DNA from: Spirabiliibacterium pneumoniae
GTDB lineage: Bacteria > Pseudomonadota > Gammaproteobacteria > Enterobacterales > Pasteurellaceae
Reading direction: 5' to 3'
Assembly (NCBI RefSeq): GCF_014884995.1
Contig: NZ_JABMII010000001.1
Span: 124,001 to 188,000 of the forward strand
Length of the DNA: 64,000 bases
A program made the position numbers and the translations under genes. Positions 48,755 through 57,750 of this stretch are shown here, piece after piece. The first letter of the stretch is position 1, and each line of letters begins with the position of its first letter. Under the pieces are notes generated by a model, which ran no database searches, was not told the DNA's origin, and worked only from the letters and a program-made list of their open reading frames with translations.

Positions 48755-49882
48755 CTAATTTTGTCTTGCCAACATAGAACGGAAACTGAAAATGGCCAAT
48801 GCCACAAACACCGCGCCAAGCACCGCCATGATCAACACGCGATGCCAAATGGTTTCCCAGCCTGCGCCACGGAATAACACATCTTGACTTATCGCCACAA
48901 ATTGTGTCAAAGGCGAAAGCTGTATCACATCTTGCACCACTTGCGGCATATTTTCAAACGGTGACGGCGCACCAGAGAGCAAATAAAGCACGATATAAAC
49001 AGGCAAGCACAACAAACTAAATTGCGGCATGGTTGGCGCTTGGGTGGCTAAAAATAAACCCAGCCCTGCAATGGAGAATAGGTAAACCACCTCACTGGCG
49101 GCAAATAATGCAATGGAGCCATTAATGGGTGCGCCTAAAAATTGGTGCACCACAAAATAGAGCGACAGCATGGCAGAGACCAAAATCACTAAGCCGTTTG
49201 CCAGAATTTTAGAAAATGCAATTTCACTGGCACTCACGGGCATCACTAGCAAATGCTCAATCGTGCCGTGTTCTCGCTCACGAATGACCGCGGCACCCAC
49301 TAAAATCAGCGCCAACAAGCTGGAATTCCCCGTAATTTGTGTCATCGGCATAAACCATTCGCTGCGTAAATTACTATTAAACAGCACATTCACCACTGGC
49401 TTGAGCGGCAAAATTTCACTCATTGACGGCTGCTGTAAAAATTCACTGATTTGGCGATTGATAATTTGGCTGAGATAACTCGCCCCCACGCCTGCCTGCG
49501 TCATCGCAGTGGCATCCACCAATAATTGAATTTGTGGTTGCTCGCCTGCCATGATTTGTTGTTCAAAATTCGGAGGAATGGTGAGCACAAAAATAAATTC
49601 GCCTTCATCCATCGCTTTGTCAATCTGCTCAGGCGAAATGGTTTGCACCTGCTTAAAATACGGCGGCAAAATCGCGTCGCGAATTTGATAAGACAGCGTC
49701 GAGTGATCTTGATCCCACACCGCAACGGAGGCATTTTTAACCTCTGTGGTAATGCCTTTCGCAATGGAATAGATGGTGAACGTGAACATAATCACCACCA
49801 GCCCAATCAAGGTGTAATCACTAAACAGACTGCGCAATTCTTTCACTGAGAGAAAATAAACATTTTTTAGCCAACGCAACAC
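48755..49882 (-). CDS. yhhJ: ABC-2 type permease, YhhJ-like
   Basis: This 375-residue inner-membrane permease has an N-terminal segment (YTLIGLVVIMFTFTIYSIA), a large periplasmic domain and about five C-terminal segments. The hallmark AVIREREHGTIEHLLVMPVSASEI is typical of ABC-2 permeases. It pairs with the permease part of the RbbA-like protein, starting 1 bp after it. The gene order matches E. coli yhiI-rbbA-yhhJ. Confidence 0.87.
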   Translation of the reverse strand: MLRWLKNVYFLSVKELRSLFSDYTLIGLVVIMFTFTIYSIAKGITTEVKNASVAVWDQDHSTLSYQIRDAILPPYFKQVQTISPEQIDKAMDEGEFIFVLTIPPNFEQQIMAGEQPQIQLLVDATAMTQAGVGASYLSQIINRQISEFLQQPSMSEILPLKPVVNVLFNSNLRSEWFMPMTQITGNSSLLALILVGAAVIREREHGTIEHLLVMPVSASEIAFSKILANGLVILVSAMLSLYFVVHQFLGAPINGSIALFAASEVVYLFSIAGLGLFLATQAPTMPQFSLLCLPVYIVLYLLSGAPSPFENMPQVVQDVIQLSPLTQFVAISQDVLFRGAGWETIWHRVLIMAVLGAVFVALAIFSFRSMLARQN

Positions 49883-49883
49883 A

Positions 49884-52619
49884 TCACACCTCCTGCTTTT
49901 TCAAAAGTAGGCTGGCAAGCATCAGGTAGGTGATGAAAAAGCCTAATAACACGCCATAAATTGAAACAAAACTGGCAAACCCTAGCCCTTTAGTGAAGGT
50001 GCCAAGACTGATCAAATTATACCAACTGGTCGGGAAACTCCAGCCAATCCAATAGCCCACGCCAGTTAGCGTTGACATAGGGTATAAAAGCCCTGAGAAG
50101 TTGAGCGCTGGCACCATAGATATGATGGCGGCGGCGAAAATGGCGGCCACTTGCGATTTCACAAAAGCCGAAATCAGCAAGCCAAAGGCGGTAGAGGACA
50201 AAATCAAACACAATGCGCCCAAGCTCATCGCCCAAAAAGAGCCTTTCATCGGCACGCCAATGAGCACAATGGTCAGCCCAATCAGCACAAAATAGCTCGC
50301 CATCGCCAATGCCGCATAAGGCAGCTGCTTGCCTAGTAAATATTGCCAGGTGGCAGCGGGGGAAGAATAAAGATTGGTAATCGAGCCAATTTCTTTTTCA
50401 CGCACCACCCCAAGTGCGGTCATCATGCACGGAATCATCATCAGCGTGAGCATAATCAACCCCGGCGAAATGGCATTGACACTGCGAAACGATTGGTTAT
50501 AAATAAACCGCACTTCAAGGTCAAACGCTTGCGGTAGGCTGTAGCCTTGCTGGGCATAGAAATCTTTGACATATTGCGTCATGATCCCTTGAATATTGCC
50601 AACAATATTTTCGCCCGTAAACGGCATCGAGCCATCCACATAAAACGCCACTTCGGGCTTTTGCCCTTGCAACAATTTACGCCCAAAATCTGGCGGAATA
50701 TCCAGCGCTAAACGCGCTTTGCCGCTGCGCAGGCTGTCGATCAATTCACCGCGCGTACGGATTTGCCCCACTTCGTGGAAATAACTCGATCCTTCAAACT
50801 GCTCCACCAAGCGGCGGCTTTCTTGGGTTTGATCTTGATCCCACACAGCGAAACGCAAATTACTGACATCAAAAGAGATACCATAGCTGCCCGCCAGCAG
50901 CAAAATAACGGGGCCAAAAATAGCGAACAGCAAACGGATTTTATCGCGCAGCAGCTCCTTGCCTTCACGAATAGCAAAGGTAAAGACAATCATAAACCAA
51001 TAGGCTATACCTGTTGGCTTGCCTTTTGCCTCACTTAAGCCGTCGTTTTCACGTGCGTTATCGGCTTGCGTAACCGCACTTTGTTGCTCTTCTTGCTCTA
51101 AAAAGAGGATAAATGCCTCTTCCAACGTGTCGGCGTGTTGTTCTTGGCGCAGTGCCTCTGGCGTGCCAACACCGAGCACTCGCCCGCGGTGCATAAACGA
51201 GATGCGATCGCAACGCTGTGCCTCGTTCATAAAGTGGGTGGAAACAAAAATGGTAATGCGATCCTCACGCGAGAGTTTGAACAGATATTCCCAAAACATA
51301 TCCCGTGCGGCAGGATCAACGCCCGAGGTCGGTTCATCTAAAATCAGCACTTCAGGATGATGTAAACACGCTGCCGCCAGTTGTAAACGTTGGCGTACCC
51401 CAAGGGAGAGTGAGGCAGGAATTTCATCGGCAATCTCGCTTAATTCAAATTGTTTCAGCGCCCCCTCGACCGCACTTTGCCGTTCTTCGCCTTCAAGCTG
51501 ATAAAGTTTAGCGTGCAAATCCAGATTTTGCCGCACACTGAGTTCTTCATAAAGGGAAAACGCCTGTGACATATAGCCCACGCGCTTGCGCGTTTGCATA
51601 TCGCCTGCTTCCACACTTTTACCAAGCAATTTGGCACTGCCTGAGGTGGCGTCCAAAAGCCCTGTGAGCATTTTCATGGTGGTCGATTTCCCGCAACCAT
51701 TTGAGCCCAAAAAACCGAAAATCTCTCCTTGAGGAATACTGAAACTGACATCGTTCACGGCGGTAAAATCGCCAAATTTTTTCACCAAATGCTCCGCTTC
51801 AATCGCTGGTGGCGCATCAGGGACTGGCTCAAATGGTGGGATCTGGCTGTCGTCCCAGTGGGTTTGTTTATCCTCTGGCAGCAGTTTGATATAAGCCTGC
51901 TCGAGATTCTCACTTTGGGTGCTCGCAAGCACATTGGCGGTTTTGTCATTAACGAGCAATTTGCCATCGTCCATCGCCAGCAGATACTCAAATTGCTCCG
52001 CCTCATCGATATAGGCTGTGGCAACGAGCACCGTCATATCTTGAATTTCTTGGCGCAGATCATTAACCAATGTCCAAAACTGACGACGGGAAAGGGGATC
52101 AACTCCCGTTGTCGGCTCGTCTAAAATCAATAAATCGGGGTTGTGTACTAGGGCGCAGCACAGGCTTAATTTTTGCTTCATGCCACCGGAGAGTTTACCG
52201 GCGGCGCGGTCAGGAAAGGGCGCCAAGCCAGTGGCTTGCATCAAGCGTTCAATACGCTGCTTACGTAGTTTACTATCTAGCCCATATAAGCGCGCGTGGA
52301 AGTCAATATTTTCATAAACAGAGAGCGTTGGGTAGAGGTTTTTACCCAACCCTTGGGGCATAAACGCCACTTTTGATGAGAGCACTTGGCGGTGAGCTTT
52401 GTTTTTGACATCACGCCCGAGTACTTCTACATTACCTTTTTGGATGATTTTCACCCCAGCAATGAGTGAAAGCAACGTGGATTTGCCCACGCCATCAGGG
52501 CCTATCAAGCCGATGGTTTTGCCCATCGGCAAGGTTAGTGACACATCATCAAGGGCGCGCGTTTTACCATAATTGTGGGAAACGTGCTCAACCTTGACGG
52601 CGAATTTTTGCTCACTCAT
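49884..52619 (-). CDS. rbbA: RbbA-like fused ABC transporter (ATPase-ATPase-permease)
   Basis: The 911 residues equal the length of E. coli RbbA. Domain order is ATPase 1 (about 1-240; GPDGVGKST, LSGGMKQKLSL, LLILDEPTTGVDP), ATPase 2 (about 268-500; [33 protein letters not shown]) and an ABC-2 permease (about 545-905, with VREKEIGSITNLYSSP). E. coli RbbA has been called a ribosome-associated ATPase. Here its fusion to a permease, with HlyD-like and outer-membrane partners, supports an export role. Two uptake signals are read as SAV. The exported substrate is unknown. Confidence 0.9.
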   Translation of the reverse strand: MSEQKFAVKVEHVSHNYGKTRALDDVSLTLPMGKTIGLIGPDGVGKSTLLSLIAGVKIIQKGNVEVLGRDVKNKAHRQVLSSKVAFMPQGLGKNLYPTLSVYENIDFHARLYGLDSKLRKQRIERLMQATGLAPFPDRAAGKLSGGMKQKLSLCCALVHNPDLLILDEPTTGVDPLSRRQFWTLVNDLRQEIQDMTVLVATAYIDEAEQFEYLLAMDDGKLLVNDKTANVLASTQSENLEQAYIKLLPEDKQTHWDDSQIPPFEPVPDAPPAIEAEHLVKKFGDFTAVNDVSFSIPQGEIFGFLGSNGCGKSTTMKMLTGLLDATSGSAKLLGKSVEAGDMQTRKRVGYMSQAFSLYEELSVRQNLDLHAKLYQLEGEERQSAVEGALKQFELSEIADEIPASLSLGVRQRLQLAAACLHHPEVLILDEPTSGVDPAARDMFWEYLFKLSREDRITIFVSTHFMNEAQRCDRISFMHRGRVLGVGTPEALRQEQHADTLEEAFILFLEQEEQQSAVTQADNARENDGLSEAKGKPTGIAYWFMIVFTFAIREGKELLRDKIRLLFAIFGPVILLLAGSYGISFDVSNLRFAVWDQDQTQESRRLVEQFEGSSYFHEVGQIRTRGELIDSLRSGKARLALDIPPDFGRKLLQGQKPEVAFYVDGSMPFTGENIVGNIQGIMTQYVKDFYAQQGYSLPQAFDLEVRFIYNQSFRSVNAISPGLIMLTLMMIPCMMTALGVVREKEIGSITNLYSSPAATWQYLLGKQLPYAALAMASYFVLIGLTIVLIGVPMKGSFWAMSLGALCLILSSTAFGLLISAFVKSQVAAIFAAAIISMVPALNFSGLLYPMSTLTGVGYWIGWSFPTSWYNLISLGTFTKGLGFASFVSIYGVLLGFFITYLMLASLLLKKQEV

Positions 52620-52640
52620 GAAAGCCCTCTCAAAGTGCGG

Positions 52641-53609
52641 TTAGTGCGGCAATTTCACCGCTAATTCTGGCGGAAAGCTGGCATTTGGCGCAGTCAGCAC
52701 ATAGCCATTACCCGTCATACCGCCTTTGAGATATGGCGCAATTTTATCCACAGTTTCTTTATCAATTTTTAGCTTGACTTTAAACACCAGTTTTTCACGC
52801 TCTTCAGCGGTTTCAACAAATTTAGGGGTAAATTGCGATTGTGCAGCAACATACACCACTTTCGCAGGAAACACGCTGTCAAGACCATCAAGCACGATGC
52901 GTGCTTCACTGTTAAGCGCAATGTTGTTGACCACAGGGGCTTGAAAAAAAAGGTTCATGCTGACATCATCAAGATTAAGCAGGCTGACCACTTTACCACC
53001 AGCAGGGATAACATTACCCACCTCAGCGATAGTATACTCAACTCGGCCAGCTTGCGGGGCGCGCACTTGCATGTCTTCATTCACGCTGGAGGCTTGATCA
53101 ACTTGCGCTTTGGCCGCTTCCACCGCAGCACTCGCCTCTGATTGTGCGGCTTTCGTTGCTTCCACTGCCGCTTGCGCTGCATCACGCGCCGCGATACGTT
53201 TTTCAAGTTCTGATTGAGAGATTAAGCGATCACGGCGCATTTTTTGCGCGTTGTCTAATTCCATTTGCGCCACATTGAGTTGCTGGCGGTGAGCTTGCAC
53301 TTCCGCTTGCGCGCGGCTGACGGCTTGCTCAGCGCGCGCTTGTTGCGCTTTGGCCGCTTGCAATTGGCTGGAACTGGTGCTGGAGGAAAGTTCTGCCAAC
53401 ACGTCGCCTTTTTGTACTTGCTGTCCTTCACTCACCGCCAAGCGTTCAACGCGGCCAGGATAAAGGCTTGCCACGTCCATGCGGGCAAATTCTAGTCGCC
53501 CATTGCTATAGCTCACACCTTCATATTGTGCGCTTTTATCTTGAGTGAAATACCAATATGCACCGCCAGCAATTATCAGTAACAACACAACGATCAATAT
53601 TTTTTTCAT
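52641..53609 (-). CDS. yhiI: HlyD-family membrane fusion protein, YhiI-like
   Basis: This periplasmic adaptor has 322 residues. One N-terminal membrane anchor (MKKILIVVLLLIIAGGAYWYF) precedes a lipoyl-like half (VERLAVSEGQQVQKGDVLAEL), a long Ala/Gln coiled-coil hairpin (about 75-180) and the second lipoyl half with a beta-barrel (MQVRAPQAGRVEYTIAEVGNVI). It would link the inner-membrane RbbA-YhhJ complex to the outer-membrane factor. The ATG at 53609 with AGG upstream is preferred over 53627. It is first in the operon. Confidence 0.9.
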   Translation of the reverse strand: MKKILIVVLLLIIAGGAYWYFTQDKSAQYEGVSYSNGRLEFARMDVASLYPGRVERLAVSEGQQVQKGDVLAELSSSTSSSQLQAAKAQQARAEQAVSRAQAEVQAHRQQLNVAQMELDNAQKMRRDRLISQSELEKRIAARDAAQAAVEATKAAQSEASAAVEAAKAQVDQASSVNEDMQVRAPQAGRVEYTIAEVGNVIPAGGKVVSLLNLDDVSMNLFFQAPVVNNIALNSEARIVLDGLDSVFPAKVVYVAAQSQFTPKFVETAEEREKLVFKVKLKIDKETVDKIAPYLKGGMTGNGYVLTAPNASFPPELAVKLPH

Positions 53610-53631
53610 GATTACCTGCCAGGCCAAAAAG

Positions 53632-53658
53632 ATAGTAACTATAGTGACAAATACTATA
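53632..53658. promoter_or_regulatory. Candidate operator upstream of the yhiI operon
   Basis: ATAGT-A-ACTAT (53632-53642) overlaps a second inverted repeat, TATAGT-N7-ACTATA (53640-53658). Symmetric sites of this kind are typical of TetR- or MarR-type repressors of efflux operons. No such regulator gene is adjacent, so it may be elsewhere. Confidence 0.45.
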
Positions 53659-53755
53659 AAGTGCGGTCGAAAAGATCAAGCTCACAGCACTATTTTATTA
53701 AAAATAAAGCAAAAAAGAGGAATGAGATCATAACAACGTGAAACTATCACAAGAA

Positions 53756-53872
53756 GGGGTGGATTCTCCCCCAGCTTGATCTCGGCACACAGTAATTTAA
53801 CTTGGGCTGCTTTCTTCCGAACCTGACCCAGTGAGCCAAACCCTGTTGCGAGGAACCAAGGGAGAACCCATA
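53756..53872 (-). ncRNA. ffs: Signal recognition particle 4.5S RNA (ffs)
   Basis: The minus strand carries the universal SRP RNA apical motif as GGGTCAGGTTCGGAAGAAAG followed by CAGCCCAAG, and the helix arms GGGTTCTCCC and GGGGGAGAATCC at the two ends pair. Position of ends is estimated from that pairing. The RNA binds Ffh to target membrane proteins. A 72-codon reading frame overlaps it and is not a gene. Confidence 0.92.
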
Positions 53873-53966
53873 GAGGACTTGAAAAATCAAGTGCGAGCAT
53901 TGTGCTATAAAAGTGCGGTCATTGCAAGTATTTGCGCGGCATTTGCTGATTTATCCGCCATTTTCA

Positions 53967-53995
53967 TTGTATTGTGATCTCAACTTTGTTATAAC
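53967..53995 (+). promoter_or_regulatory. Candidate tesB promoter
   Basis: TTGTAT and TATAAC are separated by 17 bp, 28 bp before the tesB start. The -10 matches five of six consensus bases; the -35 is weak. Confidence 0.5.
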
Positions 53996-54022
53996 CTACA
54001 AAAAGGCCAATGAAGGACACCT

Positions 54023-54889
54023 ATGAACAGTACAATTTTAGACAAACTGATCGCCTTACTTCAGCTTGAAATGATCGATGATCACTATTTCCGTGGTCAC
54101 AATGTTGATATGGGGCTTCGTCAAGTGTTTGGCGGGCAAGTGATTGCCCAAGCCCTTTACGCCGCCATGCAAGTGGCACCTAAAGATCGCGTGTTGCACT
54201 CCACTCACGCCTATTTTTTACGCACAGGCGACGCTGCACACCCGATTTTGTACGATGTTGAAGTGCTGCGCCATGGGCATAACTTTAGTGCACTGCGCGT
54301 AAAAGCATTACAACACAATGAGCCGATTTGCCACATCACGGCCTCCTTCCAAGCTCCTGAGCAAGGTTTTGAGCATCAATCAGTAATGCCACACGTTGAG
54401 CCACCTGAAAAACTGACTGATGAGCTTGCCGCAGTTCGCGCCATATCGCCTTATCTACCTGAGGCCATTCGTGACAAGCTCACCGCTGAGCGCCCATTTG
54501 ATGTGCGCACCAAGTATTTGAATAATCCGTTCAAAGGCATTGAATTCCCGCCTGAGCAATACGCGTGGTTTAAAGCTAATGGGCGCGTGCCCGATGATTT
54601 GGCGATCAATCAATGTTTGCTGGCCTATTTCAGTGACTTCCATTGTTTGCTGACCGCACTTCACCCGCATAAAAAAGGCTTCTTAGAACCAGGCATGAAA
54701 GTGGCAACCATTGACCATGCCATTTGGTTTCATCGCCCGTTTAATCTCAATAACTGGTTGCTGCATGCAGTGGAAAGCAATAACGCTTATGGCGCGCGTG
54801 GCTTGGCGCGTGGGCAGATTTTCGACCAACAAGGTCGGCTGATTGCCAGCACTGCACAAGAAGGCTTAATGCGCTTTAGTGCTGCCTAA
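54023..54889 (+). CDS. tesB: Acyl-CoA thioesterase II TesB
   Basis: TesB hydrolyses a wide range of acyl-CoA esters. The 288 residues contain two tandem hot-dog domains. Family motifs include RGHNVDMGLRQVFGGQVIAQALYAA, VLHSTHAYFLRTGD, KVATIDHAIWFHRPFNLNNWLLHAVESNNAYGARGLARGQIFDQQGRLIASTAQEG with the catalytic Asp, Thr/Ser and Gln residues of the C-terminal half. It is a single gene between ffs and rnpB. Confidence 0.95.
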   Translation: MNSTILDKLIALLQLEMIDDHYFRGHNVDMGLRQVFGGQVIAQALYAAMQVAPKDRVLHSTHAYFLRTGDAAHPILYDVEVLRHGHNFSALRVKALQHNEPICHITASFQAPEQGFEHQSVMPHVEPPEKLTDELAAVRAISPYLPEAIRDKLTAERPFDVRTKYLNNPFKGIEFPPEQYAWFKANGRVPDDLAINQCLLAYFSDFHCLLTALHPHKKGFLEPGMKVATIDHAIWFHRPFNLNNWLLHAVESNNAYGARGLARGQIFDQQGRLIASTAQEGLMRFSAA

Positions 54890-54894
54890 ACGCA

Positions 54895-54927
54895 AAAGTG
54901 CGGTCAAGCCATGCTCAACCGCACTTT
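54895..54927. terminator. Inverted uptake-signal pair between convergent tesB and rnpB
   Basis: AAAGTGCGGT (54895-54904) and ACCGCACTTT (54918-54927) form the stem, extended by an inner AGC/GCT pair. It lies 5 bp after the tesB stop and next to the rnpB 3' end. Confidence 0.75.
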
Positions 54928-54937
54928 AAAAAAGCAT

Positions 54938-55310
<373 letters not shown>

Positions 55311-55452
55311 GCGCGCTATTCTACGCCAAATCACGGCCTTGTGCTAATAAAATTCACTAAAAAGTGCGGTTTCGCACAAAATGGTGATGTAGTGATTTAT
55401 CCCGATGATAACTTACGTTAGAATAATCCCATAATTGTTGTGGGAGAAAACT

Positions 55453-56385
55453 ATGGATTATTTACATATCGCACGCCAAACGATCAGCATTGAAGAACAC
55501 GGCTTGGCGACCTTGCGTGAGCGCCTTGACCGCACTTTTAATGACGTGGTTGAGTTGATCTTAAAAGGGCAAGGGCGGCTGGTGGTTTCAGGCATTGGTA
55601 AATCAGGGCTGATTGGGCAAAAAATGGTGGCGACCTTTGCCTCAACAGGCACACCGAGCTTTTTTTTGCACCCAACTGAAGCCTTTCATGGCGATTTGGG
55701 CATGCTTAAACCGATTGATATTGTGATTTTAATTTCTTACAGTGGCGAAACCGACGATGTCAACAAGCTCATTCCCAGTTTACAAAATTTCGGCAATAAA
55801 ATCATTGCCATGACAGGCAACCCACATTCCACACTGGCAAAAAACGCCGATTTTGTGTTGAACATTGCGGTGGAACGTGAGGCTTGCCCGAATAATTTGG
55901 CGCCGACCACCTCTGCCATTGTCACCCTCGCCCTTGCCGATGCGTTAGCCGTAGCGCTGATTAAAGCGCGCAACTTTCAGCCGCAAGATTTCGCCCGCTT
56001 TCACCCTGGCGGCAGCTTAGGCAGGCGATTGCTCACTCGCGTGCGCAACGCGATGCAAACCAAATTGCCTGTGGTTACACCAACGACACCATTTAGCGAA
56101 TGTGTCACTATTATGAATGAAGGGCGCATGGGGATTGCGGTGGTGATGGAAGATGACACGCTAGCAGGCATCATCACCGATGGCGATATTCGCCGTGCTT
56201 TTTCCGCTAAGGGGGTGAAGTGCATTCGCTTAAACGCACAGGATATTATGTCGCGCAACCCGAAAACAGTGGACGCCGATGCCTTTTTAAGCCAAGCCGA
56301 AGACTTTATGCGTGAGCATAAAATTCACTCCCTGATCGTAACCGAGCATGGCAAGGTTGTAGGCCTCGTCGAATTTTCAAGCTAA
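55453..56385 (+). CDS. kdsD: D-arabinose 5-phosphate isomerase KdsD
   Basis: KdsD converts ribulose 5-phosphate to arabinose 5-phosphate for Kdo synthesis in lipopolysaccharide. The 310 residues have a SIS domain (about 30-170, GQGRLVVSGIGKSGLIGQKMVATFASTGTPSFFLHPTEA) and two CBS domains (about 195-310). The ATG at 55453 follows GGGAG and matches family starts; an in-frame start at 55435 is rejected. It lies 9 bp before kdsC, which acts later in the same pathway. Confidence 0.94.
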   Translation: MDYLHIARQTISIEEHGLATLRERLDRTFNDVVELILKGQGRLVVSGIGKSGLIGQKMVATFASTGTPSFFLHPTEAFHGDLGMLKPIDIVILISYSGETDDVNKLIPSLQNFGNKIIAMTGNPHSTLAKNADFVLNIAVEREACPNNLAPTTSAIVTLALADALAVALIKARNFQPQDFARFHPGGSLGRRLLTRVRNAMQTKLPVVTPTTPFSECVTIMNEGRMGIAVVMEDDTLAGIITDGDIRRAFSAKGVKCIRLNAQDIMSRNPKTVDADAFLSQAEDFMREHKIHSLIVTEHGKVVGLVEFSS

Positions 56386-56394
56386 GGGCAAATT

Positions 56395-56937
56395 ATGAAC
56401 GCAACACTCAAACCGATCAAATTATTAATCACCGATGTCGATGGCGTTTTGACCGACGGCGCGCTCTATTACGACGCCAACGGCGAGGCGCTGAAATGCT
56501 TTAACGTGCGCGACGGGCTGGGCATTCGAATGCTGATCGAAAACGGCGTGCAAGTGGCCGTGCTTTCTGGGCGAGATTCCGCCATTTTGCGCAAACGGAT
56601 CGCCGACCTTGGCATCACGCTGTTCCAACTCGGCAAACTCGAAAAGCGTACCGCCTGCCAGCAATTAATGACACAAGCGGGCGTGAATAAAGCCGAAACG
56701 GCGTATATTGGCGATGACAGTGTTGACCTGCCCGCCTTTGCTTGCTGTGGGGTCGCGGTGGCGGTGGCTGACGCGCCTGATTATATCCAAAATGCCGCTG
56801 ACATCACGCTTAAAACTGCTGGCGGCAAAGGCGCGCTGCGCGAACTCAGCGATGCCATTTTACACGCGCAAGGCAAAGCCGAGATTTACACCAGCGCTCA
56901 AGGCTTTTTGAAAACAGCCAAGAAAATGGCGCAATAA
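56395..56937 (+). CDS. kdsC: Kdo-8-phosphate phosphatase KdsC
   Basis: KdsC is a tetrameric HAD phosphatase that yields free Kdo. The 180 residues carry the HAD motif LLITDVDGVLTDGALYY (nucleophile Asp in DVDG), the Ser in VLSGRDS, the Lys in QLGKLEKR and the acidic GDDSVDLPA. No cap domain insert is visible, as is normal for KdsC. The closing uptake-signal terminator separates it from the prophage junction. Confidence 0.95.
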   Translation: MNATLKPIKLLITDVDGVLTDGALYYDANGEALKCFNVRDGLGIRMLIENGVQVAVLSGRDSAILRKRIADLGITLFQLGKLEKRTACQQLMTQAGVNKAETAYIGDDSVDLPAFACCGVAVAVADAPDYIQNAADITLKTAGGKGALRELSDAILHAQGKAEIYTSAQGFLKTAKKMAQ

Positions 56938-56949
56938 CCCCTACGATTG

Positions 56950-56977
56950 ACCGCACTTTTCCCCACAAAAGTGCGGT
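56950..56977 (+). terminator. Inverted uptake-signal pair after kdsC
   Basis: ACCGCACTTTT and AAAAGTGCGGT face each other across a six-base loop, 12 bp after the kdsC stop. The AAAA/TTTT flanks make a good intrinsic terminator. Confidence 0.75.
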
Positions 56978-57074
56978 TATGCCCAAAACGCATAAGCTAT
57001 AACCCTTCATTCTTTTACACTGAGCCACCTCATCGTTAATCTAGTGAAAACACAACAAATAAAGAGGATACTTT

Positions 57075-57209
57075 ATGGCAAGATTAACTGTTCACACCGC
57101 GCAAAGCGCCCCTGAAGCCGCACGCACACGCGTAGAATTAGTCGAGAAAAATAACGGCTTTATTCCTAATTTAATCGGCGTGTGTAAAACGCCGAAATTC
57201 TTTGCATAA
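57075..57209 (+). pseudogene. N-terminal remnant of a carboxymuconolactone decarboxylase/AhpD-like gene
   Basis: The 44-codon frame begins MARLTVHTAQSAPEAARTRV and reaches NGFIPNLIGV, the N-terminal signature of AhpD-like carboxymuconolactone decarboxylase family proteins (usually about 150-180 residues). The CxxC active site downstream is missing. An AGAGGA ribosome site and start are intact. The frame runs into the putative prophage end and stops at 57209. The simplest reading is that prophage insertion cut the gene; the rest should lie past the other prophage end. Confidence 0.65.
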
Positions 57210-57255
57210 AACTTCACTATTTTTTGCATAGGTTCGGCGCTATTTTTTATGCAAA
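57201..57255. repeat. Repeats at the prophage end, candidate transposase sites
   Basis: TTTGCATA at 57201-57208 recurs at 57223-57230, each followed after a few bases by TTC and then CTATTTTTT; the spacing is 22 bp. An inverted copy, ATGCAAA, is at 57249-57255. Mu ends carry several roughly 22-bp MuA sites, so these may be the equivalents. The exact terminus is not resolved. Confidence 0.5.
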
Positions 57256-57430
57256 TAAAAGTGATTTTAACTGTATTTAAAAGTTAATTAAATCTATATT
57301 TTAGACCTCCATACCTCTCCAGCCGATCTACTCGCCAGTCAGTTGTTCTAACCCCACTTTAGACTTCACTTCACCCTCCAACAGAGTAATGCTGTGTCCA
57401 ACAAAACAACGAAGCGACGAAATGAGGTGA

Positions 57431-57721
57431 ATGATGTTTCCAGTTAAATTACGAACCGAGCGGGAGATGATGTTAGAGGTTGCGCTAGTTGCAGATAGAG
57501 AGGGACGCAGCTTTAAACCAGGTCATTTTCTTTATCATGTTAACGGGCAATTATACCGTAGCGAATACCTTGATGTACTATTTATCCACACCCATTACCA
57601 CCACCGTATTATTGCACTACAAAACGCTGAAGATATCAATGCACCTTGGTATTACTGCTTTTTTTCTGAGTTATATGCCGCAGGCGTTAAGCCATTATCA
57701 CCCAATCAGCAAGATTATTAA
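57431..57721 (+). CDS. Unknown 96-residue protein at the prophage end
   Basis: This gene is not recognised. It is on the plus strand, opposite to the late genes, and next to the phage end, where Mu-like phages often keep accessory genes. The start ATG (57431, or 57434) follows GAGGT. The product is rich in His and Tyr (VLFIHTHYHHRIIALQNAEDINAPWYYCFFSEL), lacks membrane segments or a signal peptide, and contains the acidic tail NQQDY. A terminator follows the stop at once, supporting a real transcription unit. Confidence 0.6.
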   Translation: MMFPVKLRTEREMMLEVALVADREGRSFKPGHFLYHVNGQLYRSEYLDVLFIHTHYHHRIIALQNAEDINAPWYYCFFSELYAAGVKPLSPNQQDY

Positions 57722-57726
57722 CGATT

Positions 57727-57746
57727 AAAGCCCCAATTGGGGCTTT
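57727..57746. terminator. Bidirectional terminator between the unknown gene and the phage methyltransferase
   Basis: AAAGCCCC and GGGGCTTT flank AATT, followed by TCTTTT. It separates two convergent stops. Confidence 0.85.
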
Positions 57747-57750
57747 TCTT

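Noticed and set aside
53682-53900. 72-codon minus-strand reading frame
   Set aside because: It covers the 4.5S RNA; the SRP motif and helix pairing account for this region.
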